Numbered from the stretch's first letter, positions 53,041 to 62,100 are shown. The stretch is DNA of 64,000 nucleotides from Hyphomicrobiaceae bacterium UBA7697 (GCA_002482645.1 DLGJ01000005.1:737437-801436), one strand, 5' to 3'. Notes: generated by a model from the sequence alone, not told the origin. Translations and numbers: made by a program.

Positions 53041-53542
53041 CGACTGTCACCTTCTTCGACCGTGTACCGGCGCGCGCGATGCCGAAAAAGCGTGGCCCCG
53101 ACCAATGGGCTCCCGTGATCTTCTTGGCGATCTTCGTAAGCGAGGGATAGCTGGTCCCGGCATATTCGAAGCCGTCCTCTGTCACCCTGACCGTGTGGGT
53201 GCGGCCATGCCATTCGCGCACCAGCCGGGCGCCCGGCTTTAGGGCGAGCCCGGGATCCGGAGCTACCCGGCCAGTGGTCCGGAACATCTTCACTAAAGTT
53301 TTGAGCTTGCGGCGCGTCGCCTTACCGAGCCCGCCGTGCTCAAGCTCTTGGCGCCGATAGGCGATTCCGCGGACTAGAAGCTCGCGGCTGATTCTTGGCG
53401 ATACGCTGCGGCAAAGCCGTCGCCACTCACTGCGGAGTTCGTCGAGGCTAGCGCTTACAAGGTCTTCGCAGCCTTGCAGCTTCGGCGCGGAAGAGGATTT
53501 GTTCGCGCGTCCCTTCTCAGCGGAATGGTTAGGGGTACTCAT
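53033..53542 (-). CDS. DUF2924 protein 1
   Basis: 169 residues. The block LDELRSEWRRLCRSVSPRISRELLVRGIAYRRQE, RLVREWHGRTHTVRVTEDGFEYAGTSYPSLTKIAKKITGAHWSG and FFGI matches the DUF2924 family, often found next to serine recombinases in alphaproteobacterial islands. The second half resembles a small DNA-binding fold. Overlaps the recombinase start by 8 bp (53033-53040), so both are translated from one transcript. Confidence 0.9.
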   Translation of the reverse strand: MSTPNHSAEKGRANKSSSAPKLQGCEDLVSASLDELRSEWRRLCRSVSPRISRELLVRGIAYRRQELEHGGLGKATRRKLKTLVKMFRTTGRVAPDPGLALKPGARLVREWHGRTHTVRVTEDGFEYAGTSYPSLTKIAKKITGAHWSGPRFFGIARAGTRSKKVTVDA

Positions 53543-53690
53543 TACCGGCCTCCTTTCAGGCCCGAATTCGGGCCGTTGCACCGCCGCAAGCCCGGAACCG
53601 AGGCCGGGCATCAGGACGTGCTCAGAGGTCTGTCTGTCTGCCTCCACCACACACGCTCTCTTTGCAGGTGAAGTCCAGAGGAATATCGCT
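53543..53690 (-). promoter_or_regulatory. Module 1 leader with hairpins and 39-bp repeat
   Basis: In front of the DUF2924-1 ATG, on the transcript strand: GGAGG ribosome site, a 16-bp perfect palindrome GGCCCGAATTCGGGCC (53559-53574), a second hairpin (CCCGG at 53591-53595 with CCGGG at 53604-53608) and a 39-bp element (53652-53690) that is 32/39 identical to 57056-57094 in front of module 2. A conserved GGCGGTG-type link lies between the hairpins. It looks like a structured leader or operator shared by both modules. Confidence 0.55.
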
Positions 53691-53717
53691 GATCGTGGGG
53701 GCGGTCTCTGTGTGTCT

Positions 53718-53930
53718 AGGTTCGAATCTCGTCCACTCAGCCACCTAGTCGTGGCCTTTCTGGTTCTCTCCACTTACTCCCCGCATAGCTCGGAAAAAAC
53801 GCGGAAGTGTGCCACTAGTCGGCGGCAGTTCTGCCTGAAGAGCGCGGAGAGACGTAAGTCTCTGTGGTAGAAGGGGTACTTCCCGCGCTTTTTCTCTACA
53901 GGCCGATTTCGGGGGTCACACTTTGCGAGG
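53718..53930 (+). repeat. tRNA-3'-end-like scar copy F1
   Basis: Starts AGGTTCGAATCT (T-arm like) and reaches an AGCCACC (CCA at 53741-53743), then about 165 bp leading to TTCGGGGGTCACACTTTG (53908 on). Copy F2 (53975-54180) has the same order and spacing. The part after CCA (CCTAGTCG) resembles the start of the tRNA-Gln 3' flank (CACTAAGTC). No recombinase is attached to this copy. Confidence 0.5.
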
Positions 53931-53974
53931 ACCAGATGGTCTCACCATCAGCCTAGCATCATGATGTGTGTCGA

Positions 53975-54180
53975 ACTTCGAATCCGATGCTCTCAGCCAC
54001 CCAGTCGCGGGCGTTCTCGCTCTCTGTGAACGTGCGTTATACGCTGCCAAGAAAGCGCTGAATTGGGCCACTATTTGGGGCCGAAGTCGCTTGGTTGGGT
54101 AAATCAGGGTGCCTGTTCGACTCCCTACAATGCCACCCGACCGATTTTTCTCAGTGAGCCAATTTCGGGGTCACGTTTGA
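53975..54180 (+). repeat. tRNA-3'-end-like scar copy F2
   Basis: Second imperfect copy of F1: ACTTCGAATCCGATG, CTCAGCCACCCAGTCGC (CCA at 53997-53999), then GCCACTA, a TTTTTCTC run, and TTCGGGGTCACGTTTG (54164 on), 165 bp from the CCA. It lies directly before the C-terminal end of recombinase 2. F1 and F2 together look like a tandem, diverged duplication of one integration site. Confidence 0.5.
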
Positions 54181-54268
54181 AGTCAGCGAGATTGGATAGA
54201 GAGCGGATCGTGTGGTTAGTGGTGGCCGGGATGGCTCGGGAGAATTGGAGTCGGCCGGTCGAACTCTT

Positions 54269-56038
54269 TTATTTTGCCGTTCCGAACAGACTTTCATCTG
54301 CCCAGGCTATGGGGATGTTGTTTGCAGAACGCAGTAACTGCTTTGCCGTTAGCTCCGGGGGCTGTCGGCCTGCCAGGATGACTTTGGTAGTTGTGGGCGA
54401 CAAAAACGCTAAGGACACGACCCGGGCGACGTAAGACCGGTCGAGTTTCTCGGCCGTTGCGATTGCTTGGACGTCTTTCGCCTCTCCACGAAGAAGTCGG
54501 CCGAACCATTCGTGGGCACGTACCAAGAGCTTCACCAATGATGGGTCGGGATCCGAGACGGAATCCATAAGGTCTGGCACAATCAGCTTCGCTTCCACTC
54601 CACGCCGCCGAAGACACACCGGCACATCAATCGCGACGGTGTCGCTGCGTATCGACGCGGAAGCATCCTGCGCTTCTTGATCAAGCAGACGTGCGGTAAG
54701 CGCTTTCCGCGCGATTTCGATAGTCACCTTGTCAGGCGCCACGGTAACTCGTCGGACGAGCGCGGCTACGATGTCTGCTTGGATTTTGGGAGACGCTGTC
54801 TCGCACACCTCAACTATCTTGGACGCGTGGGCAAGCACGCCAGAGACCGCATCTGGCGATTTGTGTTTGACGCGCAAAGTATCGAGTAGGGCGCTGCGGT
54901 CTCTCAGGTACAACGCCACCTGCTTCAACACTAGCCGCTCGATCTCGTGCGCAGGCAGGCGCCAGCCTTTGGAGCGGGGGCCGGTCCCGCCGTTCGTGTT
55001 CAGTGGATTGTCCGTTTTTTTTGCGGCTCTTGCCGATGGTGTCACAAGCGACCGCTCGACATAGTACCGGTATCGCCGGCCGTGGTTGACGGCATGAGAG
55101 GGCGTGAAGGGAACGCCTTGTTCTGTGAACAGGAAGCCAGCGAGCAGACTAGGATGCTTCGAGCTGGTGCGGCCGCGCTGGCGGCCCGCATTGGTGGCCA
55201 GGAGCGCCTGCACCTTGTTCCAGGTTTCAACCGCGACGATTGCGTCGTGTTCACCGTCGTAACTCGTTTGGCGGTGTGGAATGCGGCCGATATAGATCGG
55301 ACTCGAGAGGATGCGATACAGATGCCCGCGGCTGAAGTCAGTATCGCCCAACCGGCGTCCATCGGCCAGGGTTCGGATCTTGGTCTTGAGGCCTAGGCGG
55401 CGGGTCTCCTGTTGGAGCTTCCGGACGCTCCCGAGCTTGAGATAGAGCTCAAGCAGCCGCCTGACGGTCTGCGCCTCCCGAGCATTTATCTTTAGTTTGC
55501 GATCCACAGCATCGTAGCCGAGTGGCACGGCGCCGCCCATCCACATACCCTTCTTCTTCGATGCGGCAATCTTGTCGCGAATCCGTTCGCTCGTGACCTC
55601 GCGTTCGAACTGAGCGAAGGAGAGCAGCACGTTGAGGGTGAGGCGTCCCATGGATGTCGTGGTATTGAAGGCCTGCGTCACTGATACGAAGGAAACGTCC
55701 TTGGCGTCGAAGATCTCCACGATCTTCGCAAAATCAAACAGGGACCGTGTCAGTCGATCGATCTTGTAGACCACGACAGTGTCGATCTTGCCGCCAGCGA
55801 TATCGTCGGTAAGACGCGTGAGGGCAGGTCGGTCCATGGTCCCACCGGAATACCCGCCATCGTCATAGTGGGCCGAGAGCGCATGCCAGCCCTCGTGGCG
55901 CTGGCTGGCTATGAAGGCCTCGCAAGCCTCCCGTTGGGCGTGGAGCGAGTTGAACTCCTGCTCACGGCCTTCGTCTGAGGACTTGCGGGTATAGATTGCG
56001 CAGCGGATGCGCTGGGCCAGCCGTTTGGCCTTAGCCAT
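54269..56038 (-). CDS. Large serine recombinase 2
   Basis: 589 residues, paralogous to recombinase 1 along the whole length. Catalytic Ser in AIYTRKSSDEGREQEFNSL; YDDGGYSGGTMDRPALTRL; DRLTRSLFDFAKIVEIFDAK; zinc-ribbon-like middle and a variable C terminus. Overlaps DUF2924-2 by 8 bp (56031-56038), identical to the arrangement in module 1. Full-length and with the catalytic residues intact. Confidence 0.93.
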   Translation of the reverse strand: MAKAKRLAQRIRCAIYTRKSSDEGREQEFNSLHAQREACEAFIASQRHEGWHALSAHYDDGGYSGGTMDRPALTRLTDDIAGGKIDTVVVYKIDRLTRSLFDFAKIVEIFDAKDVSFVSVTQAFNTTTSMGRLTLNVLLSFAQFEREVTSERIRDKIAASKKKGMWMGGAVPLGYDAVDRKLKINAREAQTVRRLLELYLKLGSVRKLQQETRRLGLKTKIRTLADGRRLGDTDFSRGHLYRILSSPIYIGRIPHRQTSYDGEHDAIVAVETWNKVQALLATNAGRQRGRTSSKHPSLLAGFLFTEQGVPFTPSHAVNHGRRYRYYVERSLVTPSARAAKKTDNPLNTNGGTGPRSKGWRLPAHEIERLVLKQVALYLRDRSALLDTLRVKHKSPDAVSGVLAHASKIVEVCETASPKIQADIVAALVRRVTVAPDKVTIEIARKALTARLLDQEAQDASASIRSDTVAIDVPVCLRRRGVEAKLIVPDLMDSVSDPDPSLVKLLVRAHEWFGRLLRGEAKDVQAIATAEKLDRSYVARVVSLAFLSPTTTKVILAGRQPPELTAKQLLRSANNIPIAWADESLFGTAK

Positions 56039-56537
56039 CGGCCGACGCTGCCTTCGTGCAGCGCTTCAGCCCGAAGAAGGTCCAACCGTTCCAGTTGGTA
56101 CCGGTGATCGCGCGAGCGACGGCGGTGAGGCTCGTATAGGTTTCGCCGCGCAAAGCAAAGCCCGTGTCGAGGACGAGCACTTCGTGAGTCTCACCATGCC
56201 ATTCGCGGAAGAGCTTCAAGCCTTTGCTTAAGCGGCGTTTTGGCGGTCGGGGCGGCTTGCCGTTCGCCTGTCGGGCTTTCTGGAGGAGCCGCAGCGTTTC
56301 GGCATCGAGACCGCCATGGACCTCCGCCTGGAGTCCATAGGCGACCGCACGGACCAAGAATGCGCGGCTGGCGTGGCGTGGCACTTGAGGGCTCCAAAGC
56401 CGCCGCCATTCCGCCTCGAGTTCGGATCGCGGGCAGTCGGGCAGGGCACATACCCTTGCGACAAGATCTGCCTCAACTTGAGCCGTAGCCCGCCCACGCC
56501 GTCGAGGGCGCGGGCGAGCGGGCTTAGGTCGTGTCAT
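56031..56537 (-). CDS. DUF2924 protein 2
   Basis: 168 residues: SELEAEWRRLWSPQVPRHASRAFLVRAVAYGLQAE, KLFREWHGETHEVLVLDTGFALRGETYTSLTAVARAITGTNWNGWTFFGL. Same family as the gene at 53033. Preferred start is ATG 56537 (MTRPKPARPRP, an Arg/Pro-rich start); a longer frame continues to 56693 but overlaps the DUF3489 gene. It starts 4 bp after DUF3489 ends. Confidence 0.88.
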   Translation of the reverse strand: MTRPKPARPRPRRRGRATAQVEADLVARVCALPDCPRSELEAEWRRLWSPQVPRHASRAFLVRAVAYGLQAEVHGGLDAETLRLLQKARQANGKPPRPPKRRLSKGLKLFREWHGETHEVLVLDTGFALRGETYTSLTAVARAITGTNWNGWTFFGLKRCTKAASADG

Positions 56538-56541
56538 GGGT

Positions 56542-56937
56542 TTATGCCTTGACCGACCTCGCCGTGGCGATGCGATAGCGGCGCACGCCGTTTTTGCGGA
56601 TCTCGGAGGCGAGCGGCAGTCTGAGCTTCTTCTTGACGAGGCCTGAGAAGAAGCCGCGCACCGAATGCGGCTGCCAGCCGGTCGCGGCAACAATGTCGTC
56701 GATGGTGGCGCCCGACTTCCGTCGGAGCATCTTGATCACGGCATCCTGCTTGCTTTGCGACGGCGCTGAGCGCTCCCTGGATTTGGCAGCTGAAGCCTTC
56801 CGGGTCTCACGGCGTGGTTTCGCCGCCGTTTTGCGTTTTTGCAGGGATTTTCCTGCGTGCTGTTCCTTGTTCGTCGCCTCGGCGCCCGCGAGTTGCGCAG
56901 CCGCGCATTTAGGACCTGTTGATTGGATCTTGGGCAT
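56542..56937 (-). CDS. DUF3489 protein
   Basis: 131 residues. Lys/Ala-rich N-terminal half (KTAAKPRRETRKASAAKSRERSAP) and a winged-helix-like C-terminal part QDAVIKMLRRKSGATIDDIVAATGWQPHSVRGFFSGLVKKKLRLPLAS, the DUF3489 pattern. It is the first gene of module 2 and is absent from module 1. Probable DNA-binding accessory or regulator. ATG 56937 (MPKIQSTG); ATG 56949 is an alternative. Confidence 0.85.
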   Translation of the reverse strand: MPKIQSTGPKCAAAQLAGAEATNKEQHAGKSLQKRKTAAKPRRETRKASAAKSRERSAPSQSKQDAVIKMLRRKSGATIDDIVAATGWQPHSVRGFFSGLVKKKLRLPLASEIRKNGVRRYRIATARSVKA

Positions 56938-57094
56938 GATGGCCTCCATCGTGGCGCACCAGCCCAATGCTGGCGCTTCCACCGCCTACGGCCCGGCCTA
57001 GAGGCCGGGAGAGGCGATGACGGAGGCGGGGGTCCCGTCAGGTCACAGCGCCATCCACGCTCTCTTTGGTGAGGAAGTCCAGTCGAATATTGCT
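56938..57094 (-). promoter_or_regulatory. Module 2 leader with hairpins and 39-bp repeat
   Basis: Shares with module 1 a 39-bp element (57056-57094, 32/39 identical), then a hairpin (CCCGGCCT at 56992-56999 with AGGCCGGG at 57002-57009), a GGCGGTG link, a second weaker hairpin (GCGCACCAGC at 56957-56966 with GCTGGCGC at 56969-56976) and a GGAGG-type site before the start. Here the first gene is DUF3489 rather than DUF2924, so the leader is conserved independently of the gene. Confidence 0.55.
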
Positions 57095-57132
57095 CAAATG
57101 GGCCTGCCTGACTTTAGCCTCTTGGGAGCGGT

Positions 57133-57573
57133 CTAATTCTCCGAGCGCCGCAATGAAGAACGCGCCTCTTTGCCGTCAGAGCTGCTTTTGCCGATCGACT
57201 TAGGCCTTCCCTTGGCATCTATGAACTGTATCACGATTTCTGGGTCTATGGCCGATCCAGACTCGGCCTCATCCCCGCCCGCCAAATGCTGCTGCATTAG
57301 CCGCAGTAAAGACTCTGCTGCCCGAACGTCGCCCTTGAGAGCCTTAGCTGCAAGCGCCATCAAGACGGCTTCCGCGTAGGATACTTCCCGAACTCTACCT
57401 CCCTCAGAAACCGCAACCTTCTTCGCGAGCGCTTCGCGAACAATTGTTGTGTAGTTTTTACGGCCCTTCGGACGACCCTTGGGGTTTCCAGATTTGCCCG
57501 GCTTGAATTGCGTGTGCTTCGGCGGTTTGCGATAGCCAACGTCGTAGTCGGACTCGCTCTTCTTCTTTTTCAT
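57133..57573 (-). CDS. DUF5681 protein
   Basis: 146 residues: DYDVGYRKPPKHTQFKPGKSGNPKGRPKGRKN is the DUF5681 signature (VGYxKPPxxTxFKPGxSGNPxGRPKG). A helical part (LMALAAKALKGDVRAAESLLRLMQQ) follows. Found mostly in phage-like or integrated elements; often near terminase or methylase genes. Its ATG overlaps the methyltransferase stop (57570-57573), so the two are coupled. Confidence 0.88.
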   Translation of the reverse strand: MKKKKSESDYDVGYRKPPKHTQFKPGKSGNPKGRPKGRKNYTTIVREALAKKVAVSEGGRVREVSYAEAVLMALAAKALKGDVRAAESLLRLMQQHLAGGDEAESGSAIDPEIVIQFIDAKGRPKSIGKSSSDGKEARSSLRRSEN

Positions 57574-58880
57574 GGCAGCCGCTCGCGCTTGATTTCATCG
57601 AAGGACTTCTCGGACTCGGCGTGTCTGGCTTCATCCTTTGCGAAGGTCTGCCAGCGGCGAATAATCGTGTCGACATAGGCAGCGTCGAGTTCCATGACAC
57701 GAGCGCGCCGGCCAGTCTTGTGCGCAGCGATAAGTGTGGACCCACTGCCACCGAAACAGTCGAGCACGAGGCCGCCACGCTCAGATACGTCTTTGATTGC
57801 GTCGGCGATCATGGCGACAGGCTTTACCGTTGGATGAAGAGCGAGCTCGTCCGTCTGCCCGTTCTTGAAGGAGTTGACGCCACGGTATTGCCAGACATTG
57901 GTCCTGTAGCGCCCGTGTTGCCCGAGTTCAAAGCTGTTGATGTGGGCCCCCGTGCCCGATTTGAATGCGAAGACCAGCTCGTGACGGGAGCGATAGAAGG
58001 TCCCCATGCCACCATTATCTTTGACCCAGACGCAAAGATTCTTAAGCTCGGAATAGGTGGCTTCGCCGGCTTGCAGCAGCTCCTTCATGTGCCGCCAGTC
58101 CATACAAACGAAGTGGATCGAGCCATCTGTGGTGTGCTTCACCAGCTGGTGGAAAACGGTCTCGAGGAAGGTGGTGAACTCATCGCTCGTCATCTCGCCA
58201 GCGGCCATAGTAAATTCTCGATGGCGCGTCTGACCAAGCCCGCAAACATGACCGTCGATGGGAACATTATAGGGAGGGTCGGTGAAGACCATTTGGGCGC
58301 GCTCGCCCTTCATGAGACGTTCGAAAGATGCCTCGTCAGTAGCGTCAGCGCACAGGAGGCGATGCTCCCCGAGAATCCAAAGGTCGCCCTCCCGCGAGAT
58401 GGTGGCGGCTTGCTCGGGCGGTTCTGGTAGGACGTCATCGGCGGGATCACCTGGCTCTTGGACAGCCAGTCCATCGATCAGGATGTCGATCTCGTGCGTC
58501 TCAAAGCCGATGACACCGATTTCGAAATCGAGCTCGCTGTCCAACAGGAACTGAAGTTCCGTCGCGAGGATTTCTTCGTCCCAACCCGCGTTCTCAGCGA
58601 GCTTATTGTCGGCAAGAATGTAGGCCCGTTTTTGCTCTGGACCCATGTGATCGATTCGAACGCATGGAATCGAAGAGAAGCCGAGAAGACGAGCTGCCTG
58701 AGCCCGTCCGTGGCCAGCAAGAATCATGCTCTCAGAGTCGATAAGTACCGGATTGGTAAAGCCGAATTGGCGGATGCTTTCCGCGATTTGCCTGATCTGC
58801 TTTTTCGAGTGGGTCCGAGCGTTCCGCGGATACGGATTCAGCTGATCGAGCGCGCGGTACTCAATGCGCAAGGGTTCCAT
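57570..58880 (-). CDS. ParB-domain DNA methyltransferase (beta-class N6/N4 type)
   Basis: 436 residues. N-terminal ParB/Srx-like part (MEPLRIEYRALDQLNPYPRNARTHS, SESMILAGHGRAQAARLLG, about 1-100), then a methylase: VFTDPPYNVPIDGHV (catalytic DPPY) early and VLDCFGGSGSTLIAAHKTGR (SAM motif) late, a beta-class order as in CcrM. RIEYRALDQL start is typical. It methylates a short target, unassigned. No partner endonuclease nearby, so it is likely an orphan or island methylase. Upstream is the AT-rich tract at 58981. Confidence 0.92.
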   Translation of the reverse strand: MEPLRIEYRALDQLNPYPRNARTHSKKQIRQIAESIRQFGFTNPVLIDSESMILAGHGRAQAARLLGFSSIPCVRIDHMGPEQKRAYILADNKLAENAGWDEEILATELQFLLDSELDFEIGVIGFETHEIDILIDGLAVQEPGDPADDVLPEPPEQAATISREGDLWILGEHRLLCADATDEASFERLMKGERAQMVFTDPPYNVPIDGHVCGLGQTRHREFTMAAGEMTSDEFTTFLETVFHQLVKHTTDGSIHFVCMDWRHMKELLQAGEATYSELKNLCVWVKDNGGMGTFYRSRHELVFAFKSGTGAHINSFELGQHGRYRTNVWQYRGVNSFKNGQTDELALHPTVKPVAMIADAIKDVSERGGLVLDCFGGSGSTLIAAHKTGRRARVMELDAAYVDTIIRRWQTFAKDEARHAESEKSFDEIKRERLP

Positions 58881-58980
58881 GAGATAAGTGCTTTCATCGG
58901 TGGCACCGTTTGCTCATGCCCTGTTTCAGTAATTGTCCTTGGAAGCCAATGAAGAACTCCCGAGAATGTATTTCAGCTTA

Positions 58981-59080
58981 AAAGACAATTTTTGAGAAAT
59001 CAACATACATAAATCAAGATAAAAATCAAAATTAATCAAGATTAATCAAAAAAATTCAAAATAAATCAAAAAAATCAGTT
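58981..59080. repeat. AT-rich tract with A-tracts at 10-bp spacing
   Basis: Hand count gives 17 G/C in 100 bp. Copies of ATCAA (one TTCAA) begin near 58999, 59013, 59025, 59035, 59045, 59055, 59065 and 59074, with the last six at about 10-bp spacing, matching the helical repeat. This should give intrinsic curvature. It sits 100 bp upstream of the methyltransferase start codon and might act as a curved promoter element, a binding site for a nucleoid protein, or an island boundary. Confidence 0.7.
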
Positions 59081-59168
59081 CGCGCAGAATGTCGGCAACC
59101 GATGGTAGCTTGGGCGACTGCTTTGTCTGAAAACAGAGGAAAAAGGGACATCGCCATACCGCGTTCTG

Positions 59169-59196
59169 ATGTCCGCTCGTGACCCATAGCGGACAT
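59169..59196. repeat. Dispersed hairpin repeat
   Basis: ATGTCCGCT (59169-59177) and AGCGGACAT (59188-59196) form a perfect hairpin with a 10-base loop, directly after the CzcA stop. On the minus strand it spells NVRYGSRADIR-type peptide, a hallmark of a repeat widely dispersed in Hyphomicrobiales genomes and often mis-annotated as protein. No T-run, so not a classic terminator. Confidence 0.65.
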
Positions 59197-59199
59197 TCA

Positions 59200-62100
59200 T
59201 TACTCGGCCGGTGCGTCCGCCTTTTGCGGCGCCATGGCGGACACGGGTACAAACCACTTATAGACGGCCGGTATGACCAGGAGCGTCAGCACGGTGGAAC
59301 TGACAAGGCCGCCAACCACAACGGTGGCCAGCGGTGCTTGCACCTCGCTGCCGGCGCCGGTGGCATAGAGCAGCGGAATGAGCCCGAGTGCCGTCGTCAA
59401 CGCGGTCATCAGTACCGGACGCAGGCGCATGCACGCCCCTTGAACGCTCGCTTCGTCAACCGACTTTCCTTCCGCCACTAGCCAGTTGAGATAGGTGACA
59501 AGCACCATTCCATTCTCGAGAGCAATGCCGAACAGGGCAATAAAACCAACGGAGGCCGGCACGGAGAGGTTCATGTCCGCGAGCCACAGCGCGACCACGC
59601 CGCCGACCAGCGCGAGCGGAATATTGAGCATGATCAGCAGCGACGCCCGCAGCGAGCCGAAATTCATGAACAAGAGCAGGAACACGAGCCCCAGCGTGAT
59701 GGGCACCACGATGGCAAGCCGTCGATTGGCCTCTTGCTGAAGCTCGAACTGACCACCCCACTCCAGGAGGTAGCCTGACGGCAGATCGACGGTCTCTGCG
59801 ATCCGTTCCTGACCTTCCGCCACGAAGGAGCCGATGTCGCGCCCGCGCACATTCGCTTGAATGGTGATGAAGCGCTGGGTGTTCTCTCTCGTGATCTGCC
59901 GGGGCCCGACGATCTCCTCCACCTCGGCCACCTGCCGCAGGGGAATCAGTAGGCCGGCGGGCGTACGGATGACAAGCTCGCGGATGGCTTCCGGTGTCGT
60001 GCGCGCTTCTTCGCCGTACCGGACAAGAATGTCGAAGCGCCTCACGCCCTCGAAAACTTGTCCCGCCGTTTCGCCGCCGATCGCCGTGCGTACGGCCGAC
60101 TGCACATCGTCGATCGTAAGGCCGTAGCGTGAGATTTGCCCGCGGTCGATTCTGATCTGGAGCTGCGGCGTCCCGGTGACTTGATCCTTCTGTACGTCCG
60201 CCGCACCGGGAACTTCACGTACAGCCTGCTCAATCTCACCCGCCTTCTTCAGCAACACGTCCTGGTCGTCGCCGAAGAGCTTGATCGCCAGCTCGGCCTT
60301 TGTGCCCGTGAGAAGTTCATCCACGGCGGCGGCGATGGGCTGAGTGAAGTTGAACTTTGCGCCGGGGAAGCTCTCGAACGTCTCGCTCATGGCCGCGAAT
60401 AGCTGCGCTGGCGTGCGCTCGCTCGGCCACTCGTCTTGCGGCTTCAGGCCGACAAAGGCCTCCGCATTGTTGACCGGATCCGCATGAGCGCCGACCTCGC
60501 CCCGCCCGACACGCGACACGACGCGGTCGACCTCAGGAAATGTCTCCAATAATTGCTTCTCGAAACGCGTGACCGTTTCACGCGCCTCCTCCAGAGCGAT
60601 GGACGAGGCCATCGTGACGCGCACCAGCAGGTCGCCCTCATTCAGCCTTGGTACGAACTCCGACCCAAGCCGAGGAAAGATCGCAACGCCAATGGCAAGG
60701 ATTGCAACCGCAAGTCCGACAGCGAGAACTCGCATGCGCACGAACATCTGGATCAACGGCCGGTAGGTGCCGATCAGACCCTTCAGCAGTCGATCCGCGA
60801 AGCTGACCTTGTCGCGTTCTTGGGGGCTCGGCCGTCTCATAAGCATTTCCGACAAGACCGGGGCCACGAAGATGGCAAACAACAGCGAGCCCAGCATGGC
60901 CAGGGAAACGGTGAAGGCTAGAGGACGGAACGTCTTGCCCTCATAGCCCTGCAGCGTGAACAGCGGCAGAAAGACGACGATAATAATTGCGATGGCAAAG
61001 GCGATTGGCCCTACGACCTCGGCACAAGCGCGCGCTACGATGTCACGTTTGCTAAGGGCGGTGTGCTGTTCCTTGAGATAGCGGTCGACGTTCTCGACGA
61101 TGACGATCGCGCCGTCGACCATGATGCCGATGGCGATCGCGATGCCGCCCAAAGACATGAGGTTAGCCGATAGTCCCGTCGCCCCCATGAAAATGAAGGC
61201 GACGCAGATCGAGAATGGGATGGCGAAGGCCACCACCAAGCTCGGCCTCAGCCCTCCCATGAAGGCAAGCAGTACCAGAACGACCAGGATAATCCCTTGG
61301 GCGAGCGCGCCGTTCACCGTGTCCACGCTGCGCAGCACGAGCTTGGATTGATCGTAATAGGGCACCACTCGCACGCCCTCGGGGAGCGCGGCGTTGATCT
61401 TGTCGAGGCGCTCCTTCACGTCGGAGATGACCTTCGAAGTGTTGGTGCCAATAAGCTTGAGTACAAGCCCGGCGACGATCTCGCCCTCACCATCCTTGGT
61501 GGCGAGCCCTTGGCGGACTTCGCCGCCAATTTCCACCTTGCCGATGTCGCGCACTTTCACGGGCACGCCGTCGGCGACCTTCAGGATCGTGTCCTCGATG
61601 TCGGCAATGCCGGTCGCAAGGCCAATCGACCGCACAAGGTATTGCTCCGAGTTCTTGACGATGTACTGGGCCCCGGCGTTTCCGTTGTTGGCCTTCACCG
61701 CGTCCACCACGTCGCCGATGCCGATTCGATAGCGCAGCAGCGCCTGGGGATCGACCTGGACCTGGAACTGCTTCACCTCGCCGCCAAGCGAAAGAATCTC
61801 GGTGACACCCGGAACGGTCTGGAGATTGAACTTGATGATCCAATCCTGGATCTCGCGCATCTCTTCCGGTGTGCGCGAGCCCTGAGCGTCTTCGACGTAG
61901 TAGAACAGGATCTGGCCGAGGCCGGTCGTGATGGGCCCCATCTCAGGTTCGCCGAACCCTTCCGGAATCTCTTCACGGGCAGTCTGCAGCCGCTCCCCGA
62001 CGAGCTGACGTGCGAAATAGATGTCCGTCGAGTCTTCGAAATACACATTGACCACAGACAAGCCGAAATTGGAGATGGAGCGGATGGTCTTCAGCCCGGG

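Larger units (their letters stand above)
58881..59199. other. Gene-free gap with AT-rich tract and hairpin repeat
   Basis: 319 bp without an accepted gene between the methyltransferase start and the CzcA stop. It contains an AT-rich phased tract (58981-59080) and a 9-bp-arm hairpin repeat (59169-59196). A short frame reading NVRYGSRADIRTRYGDVPF across the hairpin is a known kind of repeat-derived spurious ORF. Confidence 0.7.

Noticed and set aside
54108..54140. Third tRNA-like 3' end (TTCGACTCCC...CCA) within F2
   Set aside because: It lacks a paired T-stem and is not repeated; too weak to list alone.
58981..59080. IHF site in the AT-rich tract
   Set aside because: WATCAA half-sites are many but none is followed by the NNNNTTR half at the right spacing.
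51051..59199. CRISPR array
   Set aside because: The repeats here are few, diverged and not regularly spaced with spacers; no cas genes.
59075..59257. 60-residue minus-strand frame containing NVRYGSRADIR
   Set aside because: It is translation of a dispersed hairpin repeat, and overlaps the 3' end of czcA.
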